Assembly (NCBI GenBank): GCA_963766365.1
Contig: CAVXZK010000011.1
Coordinates: forward strand, 230,522 to 294,521
DNA: 64,000 bases
Source: JALORV01 sp963766365
Lineage (GTDB): Bacteria > Pseudomonadota > Gammaproteobacteria > Burkholderiales > Burkholderiaceae_F
Reading direction: 5' to 3'
This document shows positions 25,586 to 34,386 of this stretch, piece by piece. The notes beneath the pieces were generated by a model that saw only the letters and a list, made by a program, of their open reading frames with translations, searched no databases and was not told the origin of the DNA. The position numbers and the translations under genes are program-made. Within the stretch, counting starts at the first letter, position 1, and every line of letters begins with the position of its first letter.

Positions 25586-26194
25586 TCAGAGCAGGCCGCT
25601 GCCGGAAAGCGACTCGAACATGACGCGGGTCAACTCCGTCAGCTGGGAAGTGACGTCACCACCGGTCGGGCTGGTGGCCCGACCCGACCACATCAGCTTG
25701 CCGGTTGCCACGTCAACGATGGCGGTGTCGGCCGCGTAGGCCTCCGATACCGTGGCGCCGCCTATCGGCATCGAAATTCCGCCCGCGGCGCCGCCGCGAT
25801 AGCTGCCTCCGCCTACGCCGATACCGATGGTCGGTCCCGGGCTCACAGTGGGGATAGACGTGCTCAGCGTGGTGCGAGAGACGGCGCGCGCGTTCGCCTT
25901 CTTCGCCGCGGCGTCGATTGCCTCGTTGGTCGGCGCCGTGCCCGTGTTCGCGACCGCAAATTTCACGGGCTGCACACCGCGCGCGGCGAGCTGGGCGGCG
26001 ATCTGGTCTTCGCAGACCGCCTGCACGGTGAAGTCGCGCGCCTGGCACGCCACCATCACCGTCTGGTCACGCAGGCTGACGCTGCGGAATTCGGGATTCG
26101 ACCACTGTGCTTCCATCTTTGTGGTCGCGCAGCCCGCCAGGAGCAGGGCGCAGAGCGGTCCCGTGGTAAGAAAGAGTCGTCGGCGTGCGTGCAT
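25586..26194 (-). CDS. Hypothetical lipoprotein
   Basis: 202-residue protein exported as a lipoprotein: a signal sequence with lipobox LLAGC (Cys about 22) after the basic start MHARRRLF. The start at 26194 is chosen so that the signal is N-terminal; the frame is open further upstream. The centre is glycine-rich (IGIGVGGGSYRGGAAGGIS) and the C-terminal third (WSGRATSPTGGDVTSQLTELTRVMFESL) resembles lipoproteins of the DUF4136 kind, but I cannot name the family. It is divergent from the Pvc16-like gene. Confidence 0.7.
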   Translation of the reverse strand: MHARRRLFLTTGPLCALLLAGCATTKMEAQWSNPEFRSVSLRDQTVMVACQARDFTVQAVCEDQIAAQLAARGVQPVKFAVANTGTAPTNEAIDAAAKKANARAVSRTTLSTSIPTVSPGPTIGIGVGGGSYRGGAAGGISMPIGGATVSEAYAADTAIVDVATGKLMWSGRATSPTGGDVTSQLTELTRVMFESLSGSGLL

Positions 26195-26437
26195 GTCGTT
26201 TCCGGCCTGATTGAGCAGCCCGCATTGTGCTTGCCGACCGGGGTGCTGCCAATCCTGTGGAAGCCTGGAGGACGCCCGTGTCGTGCCGCGGCGTACCGCT
26301 TTGGCAAGCAACAAGCCCGTATTCCGAACGAAGGCCCGAGGTGGCCGTCGCTACACTACCCGCCCAACAGTAGGGAAACCGGCGAGGTGAGCGAGCCTCG
26401 TTCGAAAGCGCGCCACGACAACTTCGGGAGTAGCGAC

Positions 26438-26965
26438 ATGGCGACCTATACGGCGCTGGCAGCAACCACCTCGGCGCTCATGCGCATGCTGTCGGAAGGG
26501 TTTCCGGCGAATCTCGGCGTCGGTGGCGTCGAGGCGTTCGATCCAGTGTTCAACGCCGACGACGGCCAGCCGCGCGTCTTGCTGTGGCTGTATCGCTTTG
26601 TTCCGGTGCCTGCGATGCGTAACCGTCCGATGCCCGGAGCCCCTAAGCCGGAAATACGTCCGGGCGTGCGCCCCTCTGCAGTCGCGGTCGACCTGCATTA
26701 CCTGCTGTGGGCCCAGGGCGTATCGCCGGCGGTTCAGCAAACGCTGATTGGCTGGGCCTTGCGCCGACTATCTGACCGGCCGATCCTGACCAACGAAAAG
26801 CTCAACCAGGGCGGTGCGGCGGTGTTCAAGCCGACCGAAGATGTGGCACTGCTGGTCGAAGACTTGCCGCTCGCGGACTTGCTGGCCTTAGCCAGGCCGC
26901 TGGGTGCGGTTCCGCCATTTGTGCTGCCGATACACGCGCGCAGCGTCCACCTCGAAGGCGAATAA
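26438..26965 (+). CDS. Pvc16-like (DUF4255) protein, orphan
   Basis: 175-residue soluble protein. The N-terminal half (LAATTSALMRMLSEGFP) and the core (VAVDLHYLLWAQG followed by QTLIGWALRRLSDRPIL) resemble the Pvc16/DUF4255 family, whose members cap the inner tube of contractile injection systems and related phage tails. GGGAG precedes the ATG. No other sheath, tube, baseplate or ATPase gene of such a system lies nearby, so the gene is an orphan. It may be a remnant or have a separate role. The family call is by recognised pattern and only moderately sure. Confidence 0.6.
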   Translation: MATYTALAATTSALMRMLSEGFPANLGVGGVEAFDPVFNADDGQPRVLLWLYRFVPVPAMRNRPMPGAPKPEIRPGVRPSAVAVDLHYLLWAQGVSPAVQQTLIGWALRRLSDRPILTNEKLNQGGAAVFKPTEDVALLVEDLPLADLLALARPLGAVPPFVLPIHARSVHLEGE

Positions 26966-26997
26966 TCCGGCTTGCCGGTGCTGTTGTCGCGTCGGCG

Positions 26998-27495
26998 TCA
27001 GTCCTGCACCCACGGCAGGCCGTGCTTGCGCCAGCCGTCGATTTCGCCGCGGTGCCCAGCGTGGTTGCGCTGCCCTTCGAATCCTTCAAGCACGTTGTAC
27101 ACGCGCTGGTAGCCGGCTTCGGTGGCGGCGTCGGCTGCCGCGTCGGATCGCACGGCACTGCGGCACAGCAGCAGCACGGGTTCATCGGGAGACGCAACGC
27201 GTGACAGCGCACCCAGGAATGCGGCGAGCGGCTGGGGGTCGTATCCGCGCCACTCGACATGGAGCGAGCCTGGAACCGACCCGACGAACTTGAGCTCGGG
27301 AGACGTCCGGATATCGACGAGCTTGGCCTTGCCCTGAGTTGCCAGGGTCCAGGCCTCGACCGGGGTCACAGCGCCCGCGTAGGGCAAGTCAAGCTCGATC
27401 TTGCGAGTATGGGCCAGGTCGAAGATCGCCTCAGCGGGCAACTCGGCAACTCTTTCGGCCGCGTGGCGGTGCAGTGTCGTGGTCAGTGTGGTCAT
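26998..27495 (-). CDS. Rhodanese-like protein
   Basis: 165-residue cytoplasmic protein with a single rhodanese domain. The active-site loop LLLCRSAVRSD provides the catalytic cysteine, and the ARLVDIRT-like strand (AKLVDIRTSPELKFVGSVPGS) is the usual substrate-domain start. I chose the ATG at 27495 rather than the in-frame codon 48 bases upstream because it begins the conserved part. It could transfer sulfane sulfur or act on persulfides, in keeping with the sulfur operons 1.5-9 kb away, but it is not in an operon with them. Confidence 0.85.
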   Translation of the reverse strand: MTTLTTTLHRHAAERVAELPAEAIFDLAHTRKIELDLPYAGAVTPVEAWTLATQGKAKLVDIRTSPELKFVGSVPGSLHVEWRGYDPQPLAAFLGALSRVASPDEPVLLLCRSAVRSDAAADAATEAGYQRVYNVLEGFEGQRNHAGHRGEIDGWRKHGLPWVQD

Positions 27496-27774
27496 GTCAG
27501 TGCCGGGCGAGATTCGAACCGTCGGAGCGCCGAGCTTAGCCACAGGTTCGCGCCTTGAACTGGGATTCCGCTTATATGCTTATACGTTGAACGCAGTCCG
27601 GCCAAGGCTGGCGGACGAGCCCGCCGAGGTGGCTCGGCTCCTCTCGCCTTCGGTCGCGGCGCCGCTAGAATGCCGCGTGTTCCGGCCACCCTAGGTCAAC
27701 CGAAGGGGGATTCGGACCGTTGAATCGCCGCCTCAGGCAGTCCGTTTGACCACACATTCAGGGAGTCTTATCCA

Positions 27775-27978
27775 ATGCAGAAACTGCTCGCTACCGCCAT
27801 CGTCTCCGCTTTTGCTCTGATCCAGGCTCCGGCCATCGCGCAGGAGAAGAAGGCCGAGCCCGCCAAGTCGGAAGCCAAGAAGACCGAGCCGGCGAAGCCG
27901 GAAGCGAAGAAGGAAGCGGCCAAGCAGGCGGAAACGAAAAAGGAAGAGCAGAAGAAGCCGAAGAAGGGCGGCTGCTGA
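27775..27978 (+). CDS. Small secreted Lys/Glu/Ala-rich protein
   Basis: 67 residues with a clear signal peptide (MQKLLATAIVSAFALIQAPAIA). The mature part is almost wholly built from Lys, Glu, Ala and Pro in loose repeats of EPAKSEAKK/EPAKPEAKK and ends KKGGC. It should be an extended, charged periplasmic peptide with a single C-terminal cysteine. GGGAG precedes the start and a terminator overlaps the stop, so it is a single-gene unit. No function is recognised; the lone terminal cysteine might allow disulfide attachment. Confidence 0.75.
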   Translation: MQKLLATAIVSAFALIQAPAIAQEKKAEPAKSEAKKTEPAKPEAKKEAAKQAETKKEEQKKPKKGGC

Positions 27979-28000
27979 TCCAGCGGCAGCTTTTTTCTTT
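27971..28000 (+). terminator. Terminator after the small secreted protein
   Basis: GCTGC (27971-27975) and GCAGC (27986-27990) form a short stem that includes the stop codon and is followed by TTTTTTCTTT. Confidence 0.7.
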
Positions 28001-28110
28001 GCTGGCGGGTCCGGGCCTCGGGGCGCGGACCCGCTTTCTATTGGGCGTCACGTTCTGCACGACATCGGCGCCTAGCCGCGTTGCGCGGGATGGCCGACCT
28101 GGCCAATCCT

Positions 28111-29328
28111 TCAGTGCACGCTGCTTTTCAGCCTCGCGAGCTTTGCTGAGTAGAACTCTCGGTCGCTTCGAGTCGCGCTGGACTCCAGTGCATGCTTTAG
28201 ATAGAAACTGGCCTGCTCGTGTTCGCCGAGCAGATATAGCGAAACGCCAAGCCAGTAGCTGACTTCGGTCGAGTAGCCACTGCGCGCCGCCTCGCGGGCA
28301 AACAGGTCCCGTGCGGCCCGGTAGTCCATGCGCTGAATGGCGGCCATGCCGAGGTTGTACAGGTGCAGCGGCGGTTCCGGTTCGAGCCGCGCCAGTTCAG
28401 CCCGCAGTGCCGTGGCCTCCGCCTCGCGACCGTCACCGGCATAGATCTCGGCGAGATTCGCCATCGCACGGGTGTGCTTCGGATCGCGCTCTAGTACCTG
28501 CCTGAATGACGCCTCCGCCAGCCCTTTGTGGCCGCGCCTCGTGTAGACAATGCCCAACGTGTTGTAGGCCGGCAGGAAGTCGGGGCTGCGCTGCAACGCG
28601 GCCCGGGCCCACGCGTAGGCGTCGTCGAGCTGGCCGCGCACCAAGGCCTCAACCGCGCGGTTGTTCATGAACATCGCGACGATCGTCTGCTCCGGGATCT
28701 CTGAGGCGCGCAGGTTCTGGGCCTCATGACTCGGCAGGAAGTCGATGGTGATTGCGCGCGCAGTTCGGCTTGCCCGATCCTGCAGCTTCGGTCCCAGTGT
28801 GATGTTGACGTGCCCGGCGCGCAGCAGCAGGTTGCCGTTGCGGCTCCACGTTTCCTCGACGTAGGCACTCTGGTAGCGGACCTGCAGGCCCAGTTCCTTT
28901 GCAAACGCAGCCGTCATCAAGACCAATGACAGGCAGTTACCGGCGCGCGCATCGAAGGCCTCGGCCGCGGTGCGCGTCCTTGAAGAATCGTATTCGAGCT
29001 TCAACTGGCCACGGCTATAGAGAGCGGCCACGAGTCCGCCCTGCAGGCCGTTGCTCTTTGCCTGCGACGCAATTTCCGTCCTCAGGTACTGCTTCATCGG
29101 TTCACTGACGGCAAAGATCTCCTTCGCGTCGATCGTCACCGCGGAAGGAGCGAACAACTCATCGTGCAGCAGTGTCTCGATGCGGGGCGGTGGCGGCGGT
29201 GCGGTCGCGCAGCCGGCGAGTGCGATGAGAAGCGCAAGCGGTGCGGTCAGTGCCCGGCAAGCAGCAAACAGTCTGCCGCGCAAAGCGGCCACCGGCGTCC
29301 GAGCTTCGATGTGCAGCATGTGTCGCAT
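28111..29328 (-). CDS. TPR lipoprotein with transglutaminase-like region
   Basis: 405 residues with a signal ending in lipobox LIALAGC (Cys40), so an anchored periplasmic lipoprotein. The middle (about 125-230) contains DARAGNCLSLVLMTAAFAKE, which recalls the cysteine region of bacterial transglutaminase-like folds. The C-terminal half (about 230-400) holds several TPR repeats, for example AYNTLGIVYTRRGHKGLAEA and LHLYNLGMAAIQRMDYRAA. It stands alone, divergent from the MFS gene. The biological role is unknown. Confidence 0.8.
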   Translation of the reverse strand: MRHMLHIEARTPVAALRGRLFAACRALTAPLALLIALAGCATAPPPPPRIETLLHDELFAPSAVTIDAKEIFAVSEPMKQYLRTEIASQAKSNGLQGGLVAALYSRGQLKLEYDSSRTRTAAEAFDARAGNCLSLVLMTAAFAKELGLQVRYQSAYVEETWSRNGNLLLRAGHVNITLGPKLQDRASRTARAITIDFLPSHEAQNLRASEIPEQTIVAMFMNNRAVEALVRGQLDDAYAWARAALQRSPDFLPAYNTLGIVYTRRGHKGLAEASFRQVLERDPKHTRAMANLAEIYAGDGREAEATALRAELARLEPEPPLHLYNLGMAAIQRMDYRAARDLFAREAARSGYSTEVSYWLGVSLYLLGEHEQASFYLKHALESSATRSDREFYSAKLARLKSSVH

Positions 29329-29644
29329 TTCCTAGCCAAATCATCCTACTCCGGTGTCGAGCCGACGCACAGCCGATTCGTCGCATTCCTCGGGTCCCCT
29401 ATCCAGGGGCCGGTTGCCGTCCCAACCGAGTGTGGATGGCCGTCCTTTCCGCTGAAACAAACGCATAACCGAACCATACGCACCTGAAACAGCGCGGGTA
29501 CCTGCGCTTCCCAGAATGCGGCCTGGCCCGAAGCAATCGCTTCGGGGATCGCATTCCGAAGGAGCACAAGGTGCCTGGTTGTGTGTTGTCTACAGTGCCG
29601 CGGGACCGCGTCTCGGTCAGCGCGAAGCGGGCCGGAGGTGCGCA
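29329..29644. promoter_or_regulatory. Divergent control region with a nested inverted repeat (29514-29556)
   Basis: The 316-base gap between the TPR lipoprotein (minus) and the MFS gene (plus) has no gene. It holds an outer pair GAATGCG/CGCATTC (29514-29520 and 29550-29556) around a perfect inner stem CCCGAAGC/GCTTCGGG (29527-29546, loop AATC). It ends 88 bases before the MFS start, has no T run, and could be an RNA leader structure or a protein site. Confidence 0.5.
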
Positions 29645-30847
29645 ATGAACCCGGTGGCCCTGCGCTGCCTGCTGGCGGCCACGGCGCTGATGGCCCTGGT
29701 GATGGGCACGCGCACCGCGGTGGGTCTGTTCGTGTCGCCGCTGAATACGTCGACCGGCATTGGCCTTGCGGGGCTGGGCTTCGCACTCGCGGTGGGCCAG
29801 TTGGCCCAGGGGCTGGCGCAGCCGCCCCTGGGCTGGCTCGCCGACCGGTATGGCGCCCGCCGACTGATGGTCGTGGGCGCCTGGCTGCTCTGCGCCGCGA
29901 CGTTGACGCTGGCCATCGCCAACTCGATTGCAGCGTTCGCGCTGGCATTCGTGGTGGTCGCGGTGGCCGGCAGCGCCATCGGCAGCAATTCCCTGCTGTT
30001 TGCCGAGGTGGGACGTCGTGTCCCGGTCGAGCACCGCGCGATGGCGTTCGCGATTGTCAGTGCCGGGGGCTCCGCCGGCCAGCTGTTGATATCGCCGGGA
30101 ACTCAGGCGGTCATAGAGAACTGGGGCGTCGTCGTCGCGCTCGGCGCGACGGCCGCACTTGGCCTGGTCGCGCTGCCACTGTCGCGCGCCTTCGGGCCCC
30201 GCTCCGACCACCCAGCCGCGGAGCGAGCGCCGTCCCGGTCGGGTCGACTGCACGATGTTCTGAGGAACTCGAGCTTCTGGCTGTCGGCGGGAAGCTTCGG
30301 CATCTGTGGCTTCCATGTCGGCTACCTGACGATCCACATGCCGGGTGTCATCGAGCGATGCGGACTGAGTCCGTCGCTCGCCGGCGTCTGGCTCGCAGTA
30401 CTCGGTGCCGCGAACATTGTCGGCAGTCTGCTCGCAGGAGTCTCGCTTCGCCATCTGTCGGCGCAACGGTTCCTGATCATCGTGTTTGCCGTGCGGGCGA
30501 CGTCGGTCGCGTCCTTGCTCGTGCTGCCGGTGAGTCCGGTGACGATGCTTGCCTTTGCGGTACTGATGGGCCTGAGCTACATGGCTTTGCTTCCGGCAAT
30601 CTCGCAGCAGCTGGCCGAAAGCTTCGGACTTGAACGTCTGGCGACCGTGTTCGGCATGGTGGCGGTGGTGCACCAGTTCGGCAGCTTTGCTGGCGCCTGG
30701 CTCGGCGGCGTGGTCGCGGAGGCGACCGGCGGCGACACATTGCTCTGGGCCATCGACATCGGCCTCGCACTGACAGCCATCGCGCTGCAGTGGCGCCTGG
30801 GGCGGGAGCCGTCAGTCCGCTGGAACCCGCGTCTGCGGATGGCTTGA
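29645..30847 (+). CDS. Major facilitator superfamily transporter
   Basis: 400-residue inner-membrane transporter with about twelve helices. The loop between helices 2 and 3 reads GWLADRYGARRLMVVG, the standard MFS signature. GGAGGTG lies six bases before the ATG. A central cytoplasmic loop (PRSDHPAAERAPSRSGRL) divides the two halves. The sequence resembles oxalate/formate-antiporter and MFS_1 members, but the substrate cannot be inferred. It converges on the GST gene. Confidence 0.85.
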   Translation: MNPVALRCLLAATALMALVMGTRTAVGLFVSPLNTSTGIGLAGLGFALAVGQLAQGLAQPPLGWLADRYGARRLMVVGAWLLCAATLTLAIANSIAAFALAFVVVAVAGSAIGSNSLLFAEVGRRVPVEHRAMAFAIVSAGGSAGQLLISPGTQAVIENWGVVVALGATAALGLVALPLSRAFGPRSDHPAAERAPSRSGRLHDVLRNSSFWLSAGSFGICGFHVGYLTIHMPGVIERCGLSPSLAGVWLAVLGAANIVGSLLAGVSLRHLSAQRFLIIVFAVRATSVASLLVLPVSPVTMLAFAVLMGLSYMALLPAISQQLAESFGLERLATVFGMVAVVHQFGSFAGAWLGGVVAEATGGDTLLWAIDIGLALTAIALQWRLGREPSVRWNPRLRMA

Positions 30848-30929
30848 GCGACTGGCGGCTATCCGAGCGACAAGTCGATACGCACGAGCGGAAGCCGACG
30901 TGATCGCAGGACGGCTCGACCAGGACGAA

Positions 30930-31604
30930 TCAGTCCTCGGCAAAGCTGTAGGGGCCGCCGGCCTTGAGCGCTCTCTTGTAGGCGGGCCGCGCATGGATCC
31001 GCTTCAGAAATCCCATCAGTTTCGGCCGGCTTTCATCCAGTCCAGCGCGCTGCGCCGCGGCTTCTATCGGGAAACTCATCTGGATGTCGGCAGCACTGAA
31101 CTCGCTGCCAGCGAACCACTTGTTGTGCGCGAGCTCTGATTCCATGAAATCCCACTGCCGCTTGAGGTTTGGCTCAACTGTCATCGCCTGCACCTTGGCG
31201 GATATCGTGCGCGCTATAGGCTTCACGAAGAACGGCATCGGAGATTGCGCGACTTTCTCGCAGATGAGCTTGATCAGCAGCGGCGGCATGGCGGATCCCT
31301 CTGCGAAGTGCATCCAGTAGCGCCAGCGCAGCCGCTCTGGAGTGCCGGCGGCGGGAGCGAGGCGGCCGTCGCCGAAACGCTCGACGAGATACTCGAGAAT
31401 CGCGCCGGACTCGGCAACCGTGATGTCGCCATCCGTGATCACCGGCGACTTGCCCAGGGGGTGCACCTTCCTGAGCGCCGGCGGCGCCAGCATGGTCCGG
31501 GGATCGCGCTCGTACTTCGTGATCTGGTATTCGACGCCGAGTTCCTCGAGCAGCCAGAGCACGCGCTGCGACCGGGAGTTATTCAAGTGGTGAACGGTGA
31601 TCAT
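30930..31604 (-). CDS. Glutathione S-transferase
   Basis: 224-residue cytosolic GST. The N-terminal thioredoxin-like half has the glutathione-site region NNSRSQRVLWLLEELG, the cis-proline (GKSPVITDGD) and the ESGAILEYL segment. The helical half has AGSEFSAADIQMSFPIE. The start at 31604 matches the usual N-terminus (MITVHHL); an in-frame codon 30 bases upstream is less likely. Its neighbours are a flavin reductase and an MFS pump, suggesting a general detoxification role without a known substrate. Confidence 0.88.
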   Translation of the reverse strand: MITVHHLNNSRSQRVLWLLEELGVEYQITKYERDPRTMLAPPALRKVHPLGKSPVITDGDITVAESGAILEYLVERFGDGRLAPAAGTPERLRWRYWMHFAEGSAMPPLLIKLICEKVAQSPMPFFVKPIARTISAKVQAMTVEPNLKRQWDFMESELAHNKWFAGSEFSAADIQMSFPIEAAAQRAGLDESRPKLMGFLKRIHARPAYKRALKAGGPYSFAED

Positions 31605-31777
31605 GGATGGCCGGCACGAGTGCAAGGCGGCCATTGTCGCCCAAGCCGGCGCGCCGTCGACGGCTCGTCATGCGCACCCGCGTCGATCATCCGAGTCGCG
31701 CTCAAGTCGGCGTCCGCATCGAGGCGAGGCCCGGTGCGGGGTCAGCTTCTCGCTCGCGGCGCCTGCAGATCGCGGAA

Positions 31778-32311
31778 TCACTTCATTCGCGAGCGGAGTG
31801 CACGCATGGCGCCTGCAATCATGAACCGACCCCGCCCGAGGTGGTGAAACGTCTGCAGGCGCTTCGGACTCGGGTCACGCCACGCCTTGGTCATCTGCAG
31901 TACAAACAGGTTGTAGGGCGCCACCATGCGCGTGTCGACCACCTTGCATTCGAGATTGACCGGGCACTCGGCCACGAGCGGTGACTGGACGTGCCGGGCC
32001 GGCAGCGGGGTGATCCCGAAAGCGGCGAACTTGTCCGTCGTGCGCCCTGAGCAGTTGCCACAGCGCACCTTCTCGGAGATGAGCCGGACCGTGGGAACGT
32101 TGATCACGCACTCTTTGCTGGCCTGGAGAAGGCCGAAGCTGTGATTGCGGTTGCTGACTACGCAACCGACCAGCGGCGGCTCGAATTCCATCATCGTGTG
32201 CCACGACATCGGCATGACATTGACCTGCCCTTTGTGCGCGGTCGTCAGCAGCACGACGGGACCGGGCTCGAGCAGGCGATAAACATCAGCGAGGGGAAGG
32301 GGTTTCTTCAT
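31778..32311 (-). CDS. Flavin reductase-like domain protein
   Basis: 177-residue FMN-binding split-barrel protein of the flavin-reductase family. PGPVVLLTTAHKGQVNVMPMSWHTMMEFEP and the later GCVVSNRNHSFGLLQ segment are the typical flavin-binding pieces. Such proteins reduce FMN for partner oxygenases or have unknown redox roles. It lies in a series of minus-strand genes (hydrolase, hydroxyacid dehydrogenase, flavin reductase), but gaps of about 100 bases leave the operon unproven. Confidence 0.85.
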   Translation of the reverse strand: MKKPLPLADVYRLLEPGPVVLLTTAHKGQVNVMPMSWHTMMEFEPPLVGCVVSNRNHSFGLLQASKECVINVPTVRLISEKVRCGNCSGRTTDKFAAFGITPLPARHVQSPLVAECPVNLECKVVDTRMVAPYNLFVLQMTKAWRDPSPKRLQTFHHLGRGRFMIAGAMRALRSRMK

Positions 32312-32414
32312 CAGGCGCTCCCGCTGTTGGTCCGCGTGCGTGGAATTGCACCGCAGACGGAGTGTCCTGCCTTTGGCCAGGCGTGGCCCGCCCGATGCAG
32401 CGCGCCATGTGCGG

Positions 32415-33392
32415 CTACCGCGCGGTCAGCACTTCCGGATTGACGACATTGATCGGTGCGCCCGCGGCATAGGCGACGATCTGGTCGAAGACATCAGAAA
32501 ACTGCAGGTCGTATTCGTCGCGGGTCACGTAGCCGATGTGCGGAGTGCAGATGACGTTGTCCATCGTCAGCAGCGGGTGAGTCGGAGCGCGCAACGGCTC
32601 CTCCTCGAAGACATCGACCGCGGCGAAACCCGGACGACCGGCACGCAGCGCGGCCACCAGCGCGCCCGGTTCCACCAGCTGGGCACGACTGGTGTTGACA
32701 AAAATGGCAGTGGACTTCATCGCAGCGAGGTCGGCCGCCTTCACGATGCCCCGGGTCGCATCGACCAGCCGCATGTGCAGGGTCAACACATCGCTGCGCG
32801 CCAGCAAGTCGGCCTTGCCGGGAGCGACCTCGTAGCCGTCAGCCCGCGCGCGCTCGCGTGAGGCTTCGCGGGCCCATACCAGCACCTCCATGCCGAAGGC
32901 CCGTCCATAACCCGCGACCGTCGCGCCGATGCGGCCGTAGCCATACACGCCAAGGCACTTGCCGCGAAGCGTGTCGCCGACGCCGATCTGCCAGACACCC
33001 GCCCGCAGCGCCGCGACCTGCTGCGGCAAGCGGCGCGCCGCGGCCAGCACCAGCGCCCACGTCAGCTCGGCGGCGGCGTGTGACGGCGTGCCCGGATGCT
33101 GATCCGACGAAACGATCACACCATGGCGGGTGCAGGCGGGCACGTCGATGTGGGGATAGACGCTGCGCTGACTGATCAGCCGCAACTTGCCCAGGCGCTC
33201 GATCAGCGGCGCGCGGATCTGGGTGCGCTCGCGGATCAGGACGAGCACTTCCGTGTCCTTCAGCCGCTCGGCGAGTGCGTCCACGTCCTGCACGTGGTCG
33301 TTCCAGACCGTCACGTCGTGGCCCGCCAGCTTGCAGAAGCACGGCAGCGTACGCAGGGTGTCAAAGTAGTCGTCGAGTATGGTGATCTTCAT
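32415..33392 (-). CDS. D-2-hydroxyacid dehydrogenase (NAD-binding)
   Basis: 325-residue cytosolic oxidoreductase. The Rossmann motif is GYGRIGATVAGYGRAFGMEV, and the catalytic trio is present: Arg in NTSRAQLVEPG, Glu in DVFEEEPL and His in CTPHIGYVTRDEYD. The family includes phosphoglycerate, glycerate and lactate dehydrogenases. Without the C-terminal ACT domain of SerA it is more likely a catabolic or orphan dehydrogenase. It is followed by the flavin reductase gene 103 bases on. Confidence 0.9.
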   Translation of the reverse strand: MKITILDDYFDTLRTLPCFCKLAGHDVTVWNDHVQDVDALAERLKDTEVLVLIRERTQIRAPLIERLGKLRLISQRSVYPHIDVPACTRHGVIVSSDQHPGTPSHAAAELTWALVLAAARRLPQQVAALRAGVWQIGVGDTLRGKCLGVYGYGRIGATVAGYGRAFGMEVLVWAREASRERARADGYEVAPGKADLLARSDVLTLHMRLVDATRGIVKAADLAAMKSTAIFVNTSRAQLVEPGALVAALRAGRPGFAAVDVFEEEPLRAPTHPLLTMDNVICTPHIGYVTRDEYDLQFSDVFDQIVAYAAGAPINVVNPEVLTAR

Positions 33393-33482
33393 GGGGCCGG
33401 GCCGCGGGAATGCACGCGCCCCGCGCGGTCGGCCGACCGCGCGGGGATCCTGGGCAGCATATCGAATGCGGTGCGTTCTGCG

Positions 33483-34319
33483 TCAGGCCGCTTGGAGCAG
33501 TTCCGTGCGGAGCGCCGCGGTACCCGGCTGGCGATCCAGGAACTGGACGATCTGCTGGTTGACCACCTCGGTGTGCGTGAGCGGGCCCATGTGGTCCATG
33601 CCGGCAAGGACCTCATGTCGGGCGCGCGGTAGCGCCACGCGTAGCAGTTCGGCAATGCGGCGTGGCGCCGGACGTGATTGGGCGCCCGTCATGCAGAGGA
33701 TCGGCATGTCGAGCGTCGACAGGACGCTTCGTGTCAGGGAGTCGCCGAACAGTGCGTTGAAGTGACCGATGACGGACCCGATGCGCGCAGCGATGAGCTG
33801 CTGTGGCACCGGGGCCAGGCGGTCCCACGCGCCTTCACCCGACCAGAAATCGACGAAGCGTTGCGCGGCGCGCGCGCTGTGGCCGAGTTCGAACCAGTTC
33901 CTGATCGATTGAGCCGCGATCAGGACTTCCGTGATCACGCGGTCGCGAGGCTGGTAGTCCAGCAGCAGCCGGAACAGCACGGGCTCATAGACGGTTACGC
34001 TCGCAACGCGCTCCGGCATCATCGCCGCAAGTTTCAGCGCCACGGCGCCCCCGTAGGAGTGGCCGACCAGGTGCACCGTCCCGGCGGTCCCGACGATCGG
34101 TTCCACTAGCGCAACTTCGTCTTCAAGTCGCATCGGTCGCCCCTCGGTCCAGGCAGGGGTCGATCCATGCCCATGCACGTCCACCGCTTGCAGGCGGTAG
34201 CGCGACTGCAGTGTGGTCGTCAGCCCATCCCATTGACGGCCAGAGCTTCCGCTTGAGTGCAGCAGCACTACCGTCGGTCCGTGTCCGACGCTGCGGACAT
34301 GAGGCTTCTTCGTTTCCAT
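33483..34319 (-). CDS. Alpha/beta hydrolase
   Basis: 278-residue hydrolase. The oxyanion-hole segment VLLHSSGSSGRQW, the nucleophile elbow GHSYGGAV (Ser) and the late histidine in GMDHMGPLTH form the usual catalytic set. The start at 34319 is chosen because the 69 residues encoded upstream in the same frame look non-coding. It follows the methyltransferase gene by 67 bases. The substrate is not known. Confidence 0.88.
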   Translation of the reverse strand: METKKPHVRSVGHGPTVVLLHSSGSSGRQWDGLTTTLQSRYRLQAVDVHGHGSTPAWTEGRPMRLEDEVALVEPIVGTAGTVHLVGHSYGGAVALKLAAMMPERVASVTVYEPVLFRLLLDYQPRDRVITEVLIAAQSIRNWFELGHSARAAQRFVDFWSGEGAWDRLAPVPQQLIAARIGSVIGHFNALFGDSLTRSVLSTLDMPILCMTGAQSRPAPRRIAELLRVALPRARHEVLAGMDHMGPLTHTEVVNQQIVQFLDRQPGTAALRTELLQAA

Positions 34320-34386
34320 GGCTTGTCTCCTTGGGGACGACCGGGACACGGTGGCAACTTTCAGTGCCCACCGCCGCCCGGTCGAG

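Noticed and set aside
27495..27560. tRNA-like 3' end (GATTCGAACC context) upstream of the rhodanese gene
   Set aside because: The T-arm does not pair and no matching acceptor or anticodon arm could be found.
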